DNA from: Anaerolineales bacterium
Lineage (GTDB): Bacteria > Chloroflexota > Anaerolineae > Anaerolineales > UBA4823
NCBI GenBank assembly: GCA_020060465.1
Contig: JAGVAD010000024.1
Coordinates: 1 to 64,000 of the forward strand
Direction: 5' to 3'
DNA: 64,000 bases
Shown: piece by piece, positions 48,114 to 57,364 of the stretch
Numbering within the stretch: position 1 is the first letter of the stretch
Layout: every line of letters begins with the position of its first letter
Made by a program: the position numbers and the translations under genes
Notes under the pieces: generated by a model
Told to the model about the DNA's origin: nothing
What the model saw: only the letters and a program-made list of their open reading frames with translations
Databases searched by the model: none

Positions 48114-48155
48114 GTTTCTACCGCTTGAATGAGGATACGGCGAGACATTACCGCC

Positions 48156-49775
48156 TCAGGGGACGATTTGTTGAAAGATTTGGGCTGCGAAATAAGCGAC
48201 AGCTTGGATATCCTTCTCGCTGGCCATGGCTGAACCCAGACCGTCGAAGATCACCCAGGAGGTCACCGCGTGACTGTTGCTAACCGCGTACACCTCTCCT
48301 TCGAAGTCATCCAAACGATTCTCCCAGGATTGAAGCTGAGCCAGTTGGTCGCGGTTCAGGTTGGCGCGCCCCAGCTCGCGCTGAGAAGAACAATCGTAAG
48401 CGATGGCGACAGCGCGGGAGGAGCTGCTGTAAAAAATGCGCAGCTCATCGCATGTTCCATCATTGGGTATGTTCTCTCGCATCCAAACCAGAATATAAGT
48501 GTTGGGAGTCAATCCTTGCTGAACGCGCGGCCGCAGCCAGAAGGCGTTCGCCGCGCGCGCCTGCCCTCGGTTATACACGCTCAAGATGAGAGAGATCGTC
48601 CGACCACTGAGCGGCGACAGATCCACATCAATGAAGCTGGTTTGGCCGTCATAGGTTTCGCGCCAACGGCCCAGCCGCCCAGAGACGCCGTCTGTGGTCT
48701 GATAATCTAATTGGAAGAGAACTTCACACCCCTGGCTGTCTCTCAGGCACCCCACCTCGGTTAGAAAATGATCATCGCTGCGCACGGTGAAAGGCGGAGT
48801 GCGGCCGCTGATCCAACCGTTGCTGTCGCGGTTGGGCTTCGTCCACAGTCCGTAATCATTGACTCGACCAGATTCCAGAGCCGGATTTTGAACCAGCAGG
48901 ACGAAACCGTCGTTATCCTCCGCCAGGCCGGGGCAGGGTAAGCTGCCGACGGCGCTGCTCCAGGTTGCCGCGCAATAGTTGGAGGCGATATCCAGCACAT
49001 AGTCGCGGCCAATGATGGGGCTATACGTCTGGATGCGCGCCAGCAACGGGACAGATGCGTCCCTCCCCGCGCCAAAGAGCTGGCCAACGTCGCTGCGCAA
49101 CATCCAGGTCCCTTGATAGACTCCGGGAACACTGGGCGCGCTGAGCGTTACCGCTAAATCTACAGTCTGGCCTGGCGCAACCACAGCCGGCAGGCTTACC
49201 ACCGGTGGACTGCCGGTCAGGTTGCCGCCGGTGAAGACCAGGGCATAGCCAGTAGTCCAGGTGCACGAGCCGATATTGCGGGCGCGCCAGATTTTTGTGA
49301 ATGTTGCTCCGGTGGGAATGGTTGAATCGGGCGGATAAGTCACATCCCCCAACCATTCCGCCCAGTTGCATGGAGCTGCAGTAATGGCTGCTGTTGGGAT
49401 GGATTGGACTGCGGTCGGCGTGGGTTGAACTGGGATTTGCGTCGCCGACGCGGGCGTATCCACCAGCGGCGGGCGAGGGGTTGATGTAGGCGATGTTTTT
49501 GGGGGCGGGGCGATGGCGTAGGTGGCTTGAGCCAGACGGGTGAGCTGTGCAGCCGCGGTTTTCCCGGCGTCCAGCGTAAGTTGAACCAAGACAGTCGAAG
49601 CCGCTGCGGTATAGATGGCTTCAGGCTGCTGATCGGGGGACAGAAATAGCGGAAAACAACTGGCAGCAAGCAGCGACAAAAGCGACGCTGTAATGAGCAA
49701 TAAAACAACCCTGACTGGCTGCCGAATCATATCATCTGTAGAAATTATACCATTCGGCTGGATAGATAAGAGCAT
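48156..49775 (-). CDS. Membrane-anchored NBR1-type Ig-like domain protein
   Basis: DVTYPPDSTIPTGATFTKIWRARNIGSCTWTTGYALVFTGG...PGVYQGTWMLRSDVGQLFGAG. Confidence 0.8.
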   Translation of the reverse strand: MLLSIQPNGIISTDDMIRQPVRVVLLLITASLLSLLAASCFPLFLSPDQQPEAIYTAAASTVLVQLTLDAGKTAAAQLTRLAQATYAIAPPPKTSPTSTPRPPLVDTPASATQIPVQPTPTAVQSIPTAAITAAPCNWAEWLGDVTYPPDSTIPTGATFTKIWRARNIGSCTWTTGYALVFTGGNLTGSPPVVSLPAVVAPGQTVDLAVTLSAPSVPGVYQGTWMLRSDVGQLFGAGRDASVPLLARIQTYSPIIGRDYVLDIASNYCAATWSSAVGSLPCPGLAEDNDGFVLLVQNPALESGRVNDYGLWTKPNRDSNGWISGRTPPFTVRSDDHFLTEVGCLRDSQGCEVLFQLDYQTTDGVSGRLGRWRETYDGQTSFIDVDLSPLSGRTISLILSVYNRGQARAANAFWLRPRVQQGLTPNTYILVWMRENIPNDGTCDELRIFYSSSSRAVAIAYDCSSQRELGRANLNRDQLAQLQSWENRLDDFEGEVYAVSNSHAVTSWVIFDGLGSAMASEKDIQAVAYFAAQIFQQIVP

Positions 49776-49878
49776 CCTGAGTCTGGATGATGTCTGCTGG
49801 TAGGAGTCGTTGAATCGGAGTACAATTTATGAAACTTATCGGCAACCAGTCTGGATAGTAAATCGAGGTTGAAAATCT

Positions 49879-50850
49879 ATGCCATTTACGCCAACCAGAG
49901 ATCGAGTAAAAAGTGAACAAATAGATACCTCTCCCAAGCGCCGACCGGAGTGGATCAAAGTGCGCGCCCCTTCAGGGGAAACGTACGAGTGGTTGCAAGG
50001 GTTGATGCGCAGCAAAGCCTTGCACACCGTTTGTGAAGAAGCCATGTGCCCCAATATGGGCGAATGTTGGGGACACGGCACAGCTACGTTTTTGATGATG
50101 GGTGACATCTGCACCCGCTCATGTGGTTTCTGCGACATCAAGCGCGGCCAGCCCTCGCCGCTGGATTGGGTGGAGCCGGAGCGCGTCGCTCAGGCGGTGA
50201 AAGCTATGAATCTGCGTCACGCGGTGATCACCAGCGTCAACCGCGATGACCGCAAAGACGGCGGCGCTCCGATCTTTGCCATGGTGATCCGTCGCATCCG
50301 CGCCGTTCACCCAGGTTGTTCTATTGAAGTGCTGATCCCTGACTTTAAGGGCAGCCTGGAGGCGTTGAAAATCGTAATGGATGCCCGCCCGGAGATTCTT
50401 AACCATAATGTGGAAACAGTGCCGCGCCTGTTTAAGCTGGTTCAGCCGCAAGATCGGTACGAGTGGGCGGCGGCCACGTTAACCCACGCCAAACAGCTTG
50501 ACCCAGAAGTATTGACCAAGTCTGGCATTATGGTCGGTTTGGGCGAGACGATGGAAGAGATCAAGGCAGTGATGCGCGATCAGCGCGCCTGGGGCGTAGA
50601 CATCCTGACCGTAGGGCAGTACCTGCAACCCAGCAAGAAACATCTGCCGATCTCCCGCTACTATACTTTAGAGGAATTCGCTGAAATCAAGGAATATGGC
50701 CTCTCCATCGGGTTTAAATGGGTGGAAAGCGGGCCGTTGGTGCGTTCGTCGTATCACGCCGCCGAGCAGGTGCGGGCGTTGAGCCTTGTGCATCGCAAGC
50801 TTTACGGCGAAGCGGAAGCCGCCGCGCTCGGCGAGGAACATTTGAGATAG
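49879..50850 (+). CDS. lipA: Lipoyl synthase
   Basis: [27 protein letters not shown] radical-SAM motif. Confidence 0.97.
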   Translation: MPFTPTRDRVKSEQIDTSPKRRPEWIKVRAPSGETYEWLQGLMRSKALHTVCEEAMCPNMGECWGHGTATFLMMGDICTRSCGFCDIKRGQPSPLDWVEPERVAQAVKAMNLRHAVITSVNRDDRKDGGAPIFAMVIRRIRAVHPGCSIEVLIPDFKGSLEALKIVMDARPEILNHNVETVPRLFKLVQPQDRYEWAAATLTHAKQLDPEVLTKSGIMVGLGETMEEIKAVMRDQRAWGVDILTVGQYLQPSKKHLPISRYYTLEEFAEIKEYGLSIGFKWVESGPLVRSSYHAAEQVRALSLVHRKLYGEAEAAALGEEHLR

Positions 50851-50853
50851 GAT

Positions 50854-51885
50854 ATGGTTTCGCAAACTGTTCGGCTGGCCAGACGGTTTGGCTGGCTGGT
50901 AAGTTGGGTGAGCCTGATCGGCATACTTTCCGCCTGCCAGTTTCCCGCGCCGGCAGGGGGGCGCCCTACCACACCCGCGCCCCAAGCGCTCTTCACGGCA
51001 GCGGCGCAAACCGCAGAGGCGTTGCGTTTAGAGCGTTTTGGACAGACGCCTACCCCGGCGCCGGCGCTGCTGGTGGCGAGCATCGCTGCGCCTTCCCCAA
51101 CCGTCGAGGAATCGCCCACCGTCTTATCCACGCCGTCGGCTACCGCTCCTGCCACAATTGTTGCCCGCAGCGGCGCAGACGGTGCGTCCTTTATCGAAGA
51201 TGTTACTGTCCCGGATGGAACCGTTTTTGCTCCCGGTGAGACCTTCGAAAAAATATGGCGCATCTCCAACACCGGCCAATCTATCTGGACGACAGATTAC
51301 GCGCTCATTTATATTGACGGAGAAATGATGGGCGCGCCAACGACAGTTCCTATTCCGAAAGAGGTCAAACCGGGCGAACAAGTGGATGTTGCTGTGGCGA
51401 TGATTGCCCCGCAGACGCCGGGCAACTATATCAGTTACTGGAAAATGACCAATGCCGAGGGCAAGATTTTTGGGTTCGGCGCTGCGGGCAACGAAGCTAT
51501 CTGGGTGAAGATCGCGGTGCAAGGTTCAAGCGCTCTGGCGACAGCGGCGACTGCCACTGCAACGCCGTCAAGCGCCATCACTTCGGTCACGCTCAGCGTG
51601 GATCAGCCATCGTTTACCGGCGACTGCCCGCATACTTTTATCTTCACCGCCCAGCTCACCTTAAACAAGGCTGCCTCGGTGACATATCTGCTGGAAGCCG
51701 GCGATCTTACCGGCGGCGAGGTCATACTACCTTCGCCGATTACGCGCAATTTGTTGCCGGGCGTGCATCCGATCGTTTATGAGCTTACTTTCCCCGGCGA
51801 TGTTTCTGGTTGGGTACGCTTACGATTTACGAAACCGGTAGAGTTGTTGTCCAATCAGGTTGATTTCTCCCTGACTTGTGGCTGA
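50854..51885 (+). CDS. NBR1-type Ig-like domain lipoprotein
   Basis: Lipobox IGILSACQ; DVTVPDGTVFAPGETFEKIWRISNTGQSIWTTDYALIYIDGE. Confidence 0.82.
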   Translation: MVSQTVRLARRFGWLVSWVSLIGILSACQFPAPAGGRPTTPAPQALFTAAAQTAEALRLERFGQTPTPAPALLVASIAAPSPTVEESPTVLSTPSATAPATIVARSGADGASFIEDVTVPDGTVFAPGETFEKIWRISNTGQSIWTTDYALIYIDGEMMGAPTTVPIPKEVKPGEQVDVAVAMIAPQTPGNYISYWKMTNAEGKIFGFGAAGNEAIWVKIAVQGSSALATAATATATPSSAITSVTLSVDQPSFTGDCPHTFIFTAQLTLNKAASVTYLLEAGDLTGGEVILPSPITRNLLPGVHPIVYELTFPGDVSGWVRLRFTKPVELLSNQVDFSLTCG

Positions 51886-53080
51886 GCGAAGAGAAAGCAA
51901 GACCTTGCGGGACGCTATTGAAGCAGAAGTCCGCCGTTTGGGGTTTGAACTTTTTGGGGTGGCTGCTCCCGATCCGCCGGCGCATTTCTCGGTTTATGAA
52001 GCCTGGCTGGCGGCAGGTCGGCATGGAGAAATGGGTTATCTGGCTGACGAGCGCGCCCGCCAGCGCCGCGCCGATCTGCTGCAGATCCTTCCCGAATGCA
52101 AATCCATCCTGGTGTTAGGCGCTCGCTATTCAGCGTCCAATGTTCGGCGCAAACATGGATACGGCCGTGTGGCTTCGTATGCCTGGGGCGATGATTACCA
52201 CGATGTACTGCTGGAACGGCTGAAGCGGCTGGTGGAATATATCGAAGCGCAGGTCGGCGCGCCGGTGAAGAATCGTTATTACACGGATACCGGCCCCGTT
52301 CTGGAGCGCGAGCTGGCGCAACGCGCCGGGTTAGGCTGGATTGGCAAAAATACCTGTCTCATCCACCCACGGATGGGTTCATATTTCCTGCTGGCGGAGA
52401 TTTTGCTGGGCATCGAGCTGCAACCGGATGCGCCGTTTGTAGAGGATCGTTGCGGCTCCTGCACTCGCTGTCTGGATGCCTGCCCAACTGCCTGTATTTT
52501 GCCAGACCGTACGTTGGATGCGCGCCGCTGTATTTCCTACCTGACAATTGAGCTGAAAGGCGCGATCCCCGTCGAGCTGCGTCCGCAGATGGAGGATTGG
52601 GTCTTCGGTTGCGATGTTTGTCAGCAAGTTTGTCCGTGGAACCAGCGATTCGGTACTTCACACGGCGATCCGGTTTTTTCTTCACGCCCTGAAGTCAGGC
52701 AGCCGCATCTGATCGGCGAGCTTTCGCTGACCCCGGAGCAGTTCAACCGCAAATTTAAAGGCAGCCCCATCCGGCGCGCCAAACGCCGCGGCTATTTGCG
52801 CAACGTCACCGTGGCGTTGGGGAACTCTTTGGACTCCCAGGCCGTCTCATCCCTGGCTGAGACGCTGCGCCAGGATGCGGAGCCGTTGGCGCGCGGCCAT
52901 GCCGCCTGGGCGCTGGGGCAATTGGGCGGTCAGGCAGCTTTGACCGCATTACAAGATGCGCTGGATCAAGAGACCGATGGCTCTGTCCTGGCAGAAATTT
53001 GCGCTGCAATGGAAAGACTTTCTGCTGAAGTGATGACTCGTTCAATGGATGGACAGGAAGGTGGAGGAAAATGCGCCTGA
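51878..53080 (+). CDS. queG: Epoxyqueuosine reductase with C-terminal HEAT-like repeat
   Basis: DTGPVLERELAQRAGLGWIGKNTCLI, CGSCTRCLDACPTACI, CDVCQQVCPWNQ. Confidence 0.95.
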   Translation: MAERRESKTLRDAIEAEVRRLGFELFGVAAPDPPAHFSVYEAWLAAGRHGEMGYLADERARQRRADLLQILPECKSILVLGARYSASNVRRKHGYGRVASYAWGDDYHDVLLERLKRLVEYIEAQVGAPVKNRYYTDTGPVLERELAQRAGLGWIGKNTCLIHPRMGSYFLLAEILLGIELQPDAPFVEDRCGSCTRCLDACPTACILPDRTLDARRCISYLTIELKGAIPVELRPQMEDWVFGCDVCQQVCPWNQRFGTSHGDPVFSSRPEVRQPHLIGELSLTPEQFNRKFKGSPIRRAKRRGYLRNVTVALGNSLDSQAVSSLAETLRQDAEPLARGHAAWALGQLGGQAALTALQDALDQETDGSVLAEICAAMERLSAEVMTRSMDGQEGGGKCA

Positions 53081-54432
53081 CGAGGCCGCGCCGGCGCAAA
53101 CGACGGTCGTTTGCCTTATGGTTTCTGGTCGGCGGCGTTGTGATTTGCCTGGCAATGTTTGCGCTCACCCTTCTACCGCCCGTGCGGGAGCGCCTGACCT
53201 GGCAAGCGGCGCGTTGGCAAGCACAGGTGAGGCGCGCTCTCAACCCGCCGGAAGAAGTGGTCTTCGTTCCGCAAACGCAGATCACGCCAGGCGCAGCGCA
53301 GATGACAGCTTTCGCCGCTTTGAGCGCGGACTCAACCGCAAGTCCAACCACAGTTCTTACAGCTTCGCCCGTTGCCATGACAGTTGATGCTGCTGTGGTT
53401 ACTGCGCCCTCTACGGCTGCGCCAACGCCGTTGCCTTCTCCAACGCCCTTGCCGCCAAAGGTGATGCTGACCGGCGTGGTGCATGAATATCAACAATTCA
53501 ACAATTGCGGCCCAGCCAACCTGGCTATGGCGCTTTCGTTCTGGGGCTGGCAGGGCGATCAGCGCGACACGCGCGCCTTCTTGCGCCCCAACCTGGAAGT
53601 GGACGATAAAAATGTATCGCCGGAGGAGATGGTTGCCTTTGTGCAGCGTTTCACTGCCTTGCGTGCACTGACGCGTGTGGGCGGCGACCTGGATTTGCTC
53701 AAAGGGCTGATTGCGGGTGGGTTCCCCGTCCTCATCGAGGCTGGCCATCACCCGCCCAAAGATTGGTGGATGGGTCATTACCTGGTGGTTAACGGCTATG
53801 ATGATACAACCGGTTATTTCACGGTTCAGGATTCCCTAATCAACCCCGATCAACCATTTCTTTACGAGGAGTTGGCTTCGCGCTGGTGGCGAGATTTCAA
53901 TTATGTCTATGTGCTGATCTACCCGCCCGAACGAGAAGCGCAGTTATTCAGCATTTTAGGGCCGCGCCTGGATGAGGCTTACAGCTACGAGCTGGCCGCC
54001 CAACGCGCTTTGCGGGAAATACCCGCGCGCGAAGGGCGAGATTTATTTTTCACCTGGTTCAATTTAGGCTCCAGCCGAGTCGGTCTGAAAGATTACTCCG
54101 CCGCAGCTCAGGCTTATGATATGGCGTTTTCGATCTATCGGACGCTCAGTGAAGAGCAGCGGCCCTACCGCCTGATGTGGTATCAGATGGGACCGTATGA
54201 GGCTTATTACTATACCGGTCGCTTTCAGGATGTCATCAACCTTGCCAACACCACCTTCACCTGGGTCGGTCAGGCGGTTTTGGAAGAAAGTTATTATTGG
54301 CGCGGCATGGCTTATGCGGCCTTGGGCCAGACCAACCAGGCAATTGCTGATTTTCAAAAGGCGGCGGCGCTCAACCCAAACTATGCCGCCCCCCGACAAG
54401 AATTAGAAAAACTGGGAGCCAGCCTCCCATGA
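53071..54432 (+). CDS. C39-like peptidase + TPR protein, paralogue 1
   Basis: TM, Thr/Pro linker, NNCGPANLAMALSFWGWQGDQRD, MGHYLVVNGYDD, VQDSL, C-terminal TPRs. Confidence 0.85.
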   Translation: MRLTRPRRRKRRSFALWFLVGGVVICLAMFALTLLPPVRERLTWQAARWQAQVRRALNPPEEVVFVPQTQITPGAAQMTAFAALSADSTASPTTVLTASPVAMTVDAAVVTAPSTAAPTPLPSPTPLPPKVMLTGVVHEYQQFNNCGPANLAMALSFWGWQGDQRDTRAFLRPNLEVDDKNVSPEEMVAFVQRFTALRALTRVGGDLDLLKGLIAGGFPVLIEAGHHPPKDWWMGHYLVVNGYDDTTGYFTVQDSLINPDQPFLYEELASRWWRDFNYVYVLIYPPEREAQLFSILGPRLDEAYSYELAAQRALREIPAREGRDLFFTWFNLGSSRVGLKDYSAAAQAYDMAFSIYRTLSEEQRPYRLMWYQMGPYEAYYYTGRFQDVINLANTTFTWVGQAVLEESYYWRGMAYAALGQTNQAIADFQKAAALNPNYAAPRQELEKLGASLP

Positions 54433-54451
54433 TGACTGGGTGTGAATAGAG

Positions 54452-55765
54452 ATGCGTAAAAATTTCCTCTTAGCGGTTGTGTTGATTCCTGCGGTTTGCC
54501 TTTGCGCGGCGGGCTTCTATTATCTGCCGCCCGTGCACGACAGGCTGGCATGGCGGGTGGATGAGGCGGTGTTGCGCCTGCAATATCAACTGCACCCACC
54601 GGCCAAACAGGTTTTCACGCCTCAGCAGCAGCCGCCCACCTCCGTCGCCCAGCTTGTTTGGATAGCTACTTCGACGCCTGCCAGCCCGACGCGAACGTTG
54701 CCTGCAACCGCTCCCGTCTTGCAGGAAACGCCAGCGCCCAGTCCAACTCTGTCGGCGAGCCCCACGCCATTGCCGCCGCAGGTTATGTTGAGTGGGGTGA
54801 TCTATGAGGATCAGCATGGGCGCTGGAATTACTGTGCGCCCTCCAACCTGGCTATGGCGTTGTCCTTCTGGGGCTGGCAGGGGAACCGCGATGTGGTGGG
54901 CCCCGTCCTCAAGCCGTTGGAAAAAGACAAGAACGTCATGCCTTATGAAATGGTGGATTATGTCAACGAGCGCACAGATTTGAGGGCTGTCCTGCGCCTG
55001 GCTGGAGATGTGGAATTGCTCAAGCGATTTATCTCCGCAGGTTTCCCCGTGTTGGTGGAGAAGGGCGCGTATTTGCGCGATTTGACCGGCGTGGTAAGCT
55101 GGATGGGACATTATCAAGTGGTCACCGGTTATGACGATGCGGGTGAATATTTCATCGCGCAAGATTCGTTCATCAAGCCGGATCACAAAGTTTCCTACGC
55201 GGATATGATTTCGGGCTGGCGGGCGTTCAATTACACGTATATCATCATTTATCCACCCGAAAAGGAGGCGCAGGTTTTCGAGCTGTTGGGCGCAGATGCA
55301 GATGAGACCGCCAATGCGGAGAATGCGGCGCTTAAAGCGTCTGCTGAAATCTTCAGCCTGTCGGGCATAGATCAATACTTCGCCTGGTTTAATCGCGGTT
55401 CCAGCCTTGTGAAGCTGCAAGACTACGCCGGGGCTTCCTTCGCCTATGATGATGCGTTCAAAGTCTATCCAACGATCCCGGAGGACAAGCGTCCCTGGCG
55501 CATGATGTGGTATCAAACCGGCCCTTATTTTGCCTATTTCTATGCCCAAAGATATTACGATGTGCTGTATCTGGCCGACGGCACTTTGAACGCCATGCAA
55601 AGTGATAAGAACCTGGAGGAAAGCTATTATTGGCGCGGTATGGCGCGCGCCGCGTTGGGAGATACAGCAAACGCCGTGGAGGATTTTCGCCTGAGTTTGC
55701 AATATCACCCAGGCTTTCCACCAGCGCTGTATCAGCTTCAGGTGTTAGGCGTCTCGGCACCGTAG
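54452..55765 (+). CDS. C39-like peptidase + TPR protein, paralogue 2
   Basis: NYCAPSNLAMALSFWGWQG, MGHYQVVTGYDD, AQDSF. Confidence 0.85.
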   Translation: MRKNFLLAVVLIPAVCLCAAGFYYLPPVHDRLAWRVDEAVLRLQYQLHPPAKQVFTPQQQPPTSVAQLVWIATSTPASPTRTLPATAPVLQETPAPSPTLSASPTPLPPQVMLSGVIYEDQHGRWNYCAPSNLAMALSFWGWQGNRDVVGPVLKPLEKDKNVMPYEMVDYVNERTDLRAVLRLAGDVELLKRFISAGFPVLVEKGAYLRDLTGVVSWMGHYQVVTGYDDAGEYFIAQDSFIKPDHKVSYADMISGWRAFNYTYIIIYPPEKEAQVFELLGADADETANAENAALKASAEIFSLSGIDQYFAWFNRGSSLVKLQDYAGASFAYDDAFKVYPTIPEDKRPWRMMWYQTGPYFAYFYAQRYYDVLYLADGTLNAMQSDKNLEESYYWRGMARAALGDTANAVEDFRLSLQYHPGFPPALYQLQVLGVSAP

Positions 55766-55783
55766 AACGAGGAAATTGCATCT

Positions 55784-57058
55784 ATGCCAAGATCGCTTCA
55801 ATTTTCAATAATTGCTCTGCTGATCCTGCTTCTTTTAGCCGGAGTGCTATGGATTGTCTCCTCTGATGCGTTTGGCTGGCGTTTTGACGCCTTGCGCGCC
55901 CAGCTCAAATATGCGCTGAACCCGCCAGAGAAGGTGGTTTTCGTTCCGTCGGGTCAACAAACAGAGCGGCCCTCTCCAACAGCGCGACCCAGCCGTACCC
56001 CCACCCCAACGATTGCCCTGGCAACGGTTGCACCCACTCACACGCCTACGCCTCTCCCGACGGCGACCCAGTCGCCGACGCCGCTTCCGCCGCAGGCTAT
56101 GTTGAGTGGAATTGTGCATCAATACCAGATGTGGAACAACTGCGGGCCGGCCAACCTGGCAATGGCGTTGTCGTATTGGGGTTGGAAAGGCGATCAGCGC
56201 GACGCGGCCGCCTTTCTTAAACCCAATGCGCGCGATAAAAATGTCATGCCCTACGAGATGGAAGCCTTCGTCGAAGAACAGGCCGGTCTGGATGCTGTCG
56301 TCCGCGTGGGCGGCAACCTGCAGACGCTGAAAGCGTTCATTTCATCTGGCTTGCCGGTGATTGTAGAAAAAGGCTTTGAGGGCGTTGGCTTTGATGGCTG
56401 GATGGGGCATTATCAGGTCGTGAATGGCTATGATGACGCCAAAAGCGTGTTTTACGTGCAGGACTCATATAAGGGACCCGACTTGCCCATCTCTTATGAG
56501 GACATGACGAGCAACTGGCGGGCGTTCAACTTCACCTATATTGTGATTTATCCTGATGAGCGACGTCAGCAAGTGCTCGATATCCTGGGCTTGAACGCCT
56601 ACGATAACTTTAACTATCGCACTGCTGAACAGATTGCCACGCAGGACATCAGCCACTTGAGTGGGCGCGATTTGTATTTCGCCCTCTTTAACCAGGGCGC
56701 CAGCCGTGTGGCGCTGCAAGATTATGCGGGCGCGGCAGCCTCCTTTGACGCGGCGTTTGCCAATTACGAACGCATCCCAACCGAACAGCGTCCCTGGCGC
56801 ATGATGTGGTATCAAACCGGCCCCTATTTTGCGTACTACTTCACCGGTCGTTATGAGGATGTGATCAACCTGGCGACGCAAACCCTGGATGCGATGAGCG
56901 AGCCAATCCTCGAAGAAAGCTATTACTGGAGGGCGCGCGCCTTGCTGGCTTTAGGGGATAACGAAGCGGCTATCAAAGATTTAAACCAATGCCTGGAAGT
57001 GCATGAGGGTTTTGCTCCTTGCCTGAGTGAACTGGCAAAGCTGGGTATTTTCCCTTAG
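55784..57058 (+). CDS. C39-like peptidase + TPR protein, paralogue 3
   Basis: NNCGPANLAMALSYWGWKGDQRD, MGHYQVVNGYDD, VQDSY. Confidence 0.85.
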   Translation: MPRSLQFSIIALLILLLLAGVLWIVSSDAFGWRFDALRAQLKYALNPPEKVVFVPSGQQTERPSPTARPSRTPTPTIALATVAPTHTPTPLPTATQSPTPLPPQAMLSGIVHQYQMWNNCGPANLAMALSYWGWKGDQRDAAAFLKPNARDKNVMPYEMEAFVEEQAGLDAVVRVGGNLQTLKAFISSGLPVIVEKGFEGVGFDGWMGHYQVVNGYDDAKSVFYVQDSYKGPDLPISYEDMTSNWRAFNFTYIVIYPDERRQQVLDILGLNAYDNFNYRTAEQIATQDISHLSGRDLYFALFNQGASRVALQDYAGAAASFDAAFANYERIPTEQRPWRMMWYQTGPYFAYYFTGRYEDVINLATQTLDAMSEPILEESYYWRARALLALGDNEAAIKDLNQCLEVHEGFAPCLSELAKLGIFP

Positions 57059-57364
57059 AGGCTGGGGCTGCGCACTCAACCGATGACCTGCATGACCTGA
57101 GGTGGGGTTTCCTGAACTCTAGCGGGCAAGCGCGACCGGCGCCGGTTACACGAACCCGGCTCTTTGGCAAACTCTGTGGTAGCAGCCAGATAGGGGGTGG
57201 TTTTGATACCCATCGCAAAAATCTACAAGCAATCATCACAAAAATTTCTAGAGGATTTTAATGGTTTATAAAACAAATGTGCTATAATAAATCCTCGTCT
57301 GTCTTCATCATAGCTTCTGTCTTGGCTACATTAATTCCATACTCATTCATTTTGAACGGGTCCT

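Noticed and set aside
54470-55708. 412-aa minus-strand ORF opposite the second C39 paralogue
   Set aside because: Antisense shadow of a well-supported gene; no recognisable domain.
57135-57146. 12-bp perfect palindrome ACCGGCGCCGGT upstream of uvrA
   Set aside because: Too short and GC-rich to interpret; no LexA-type GAAC-N4-GTTC box nearby.
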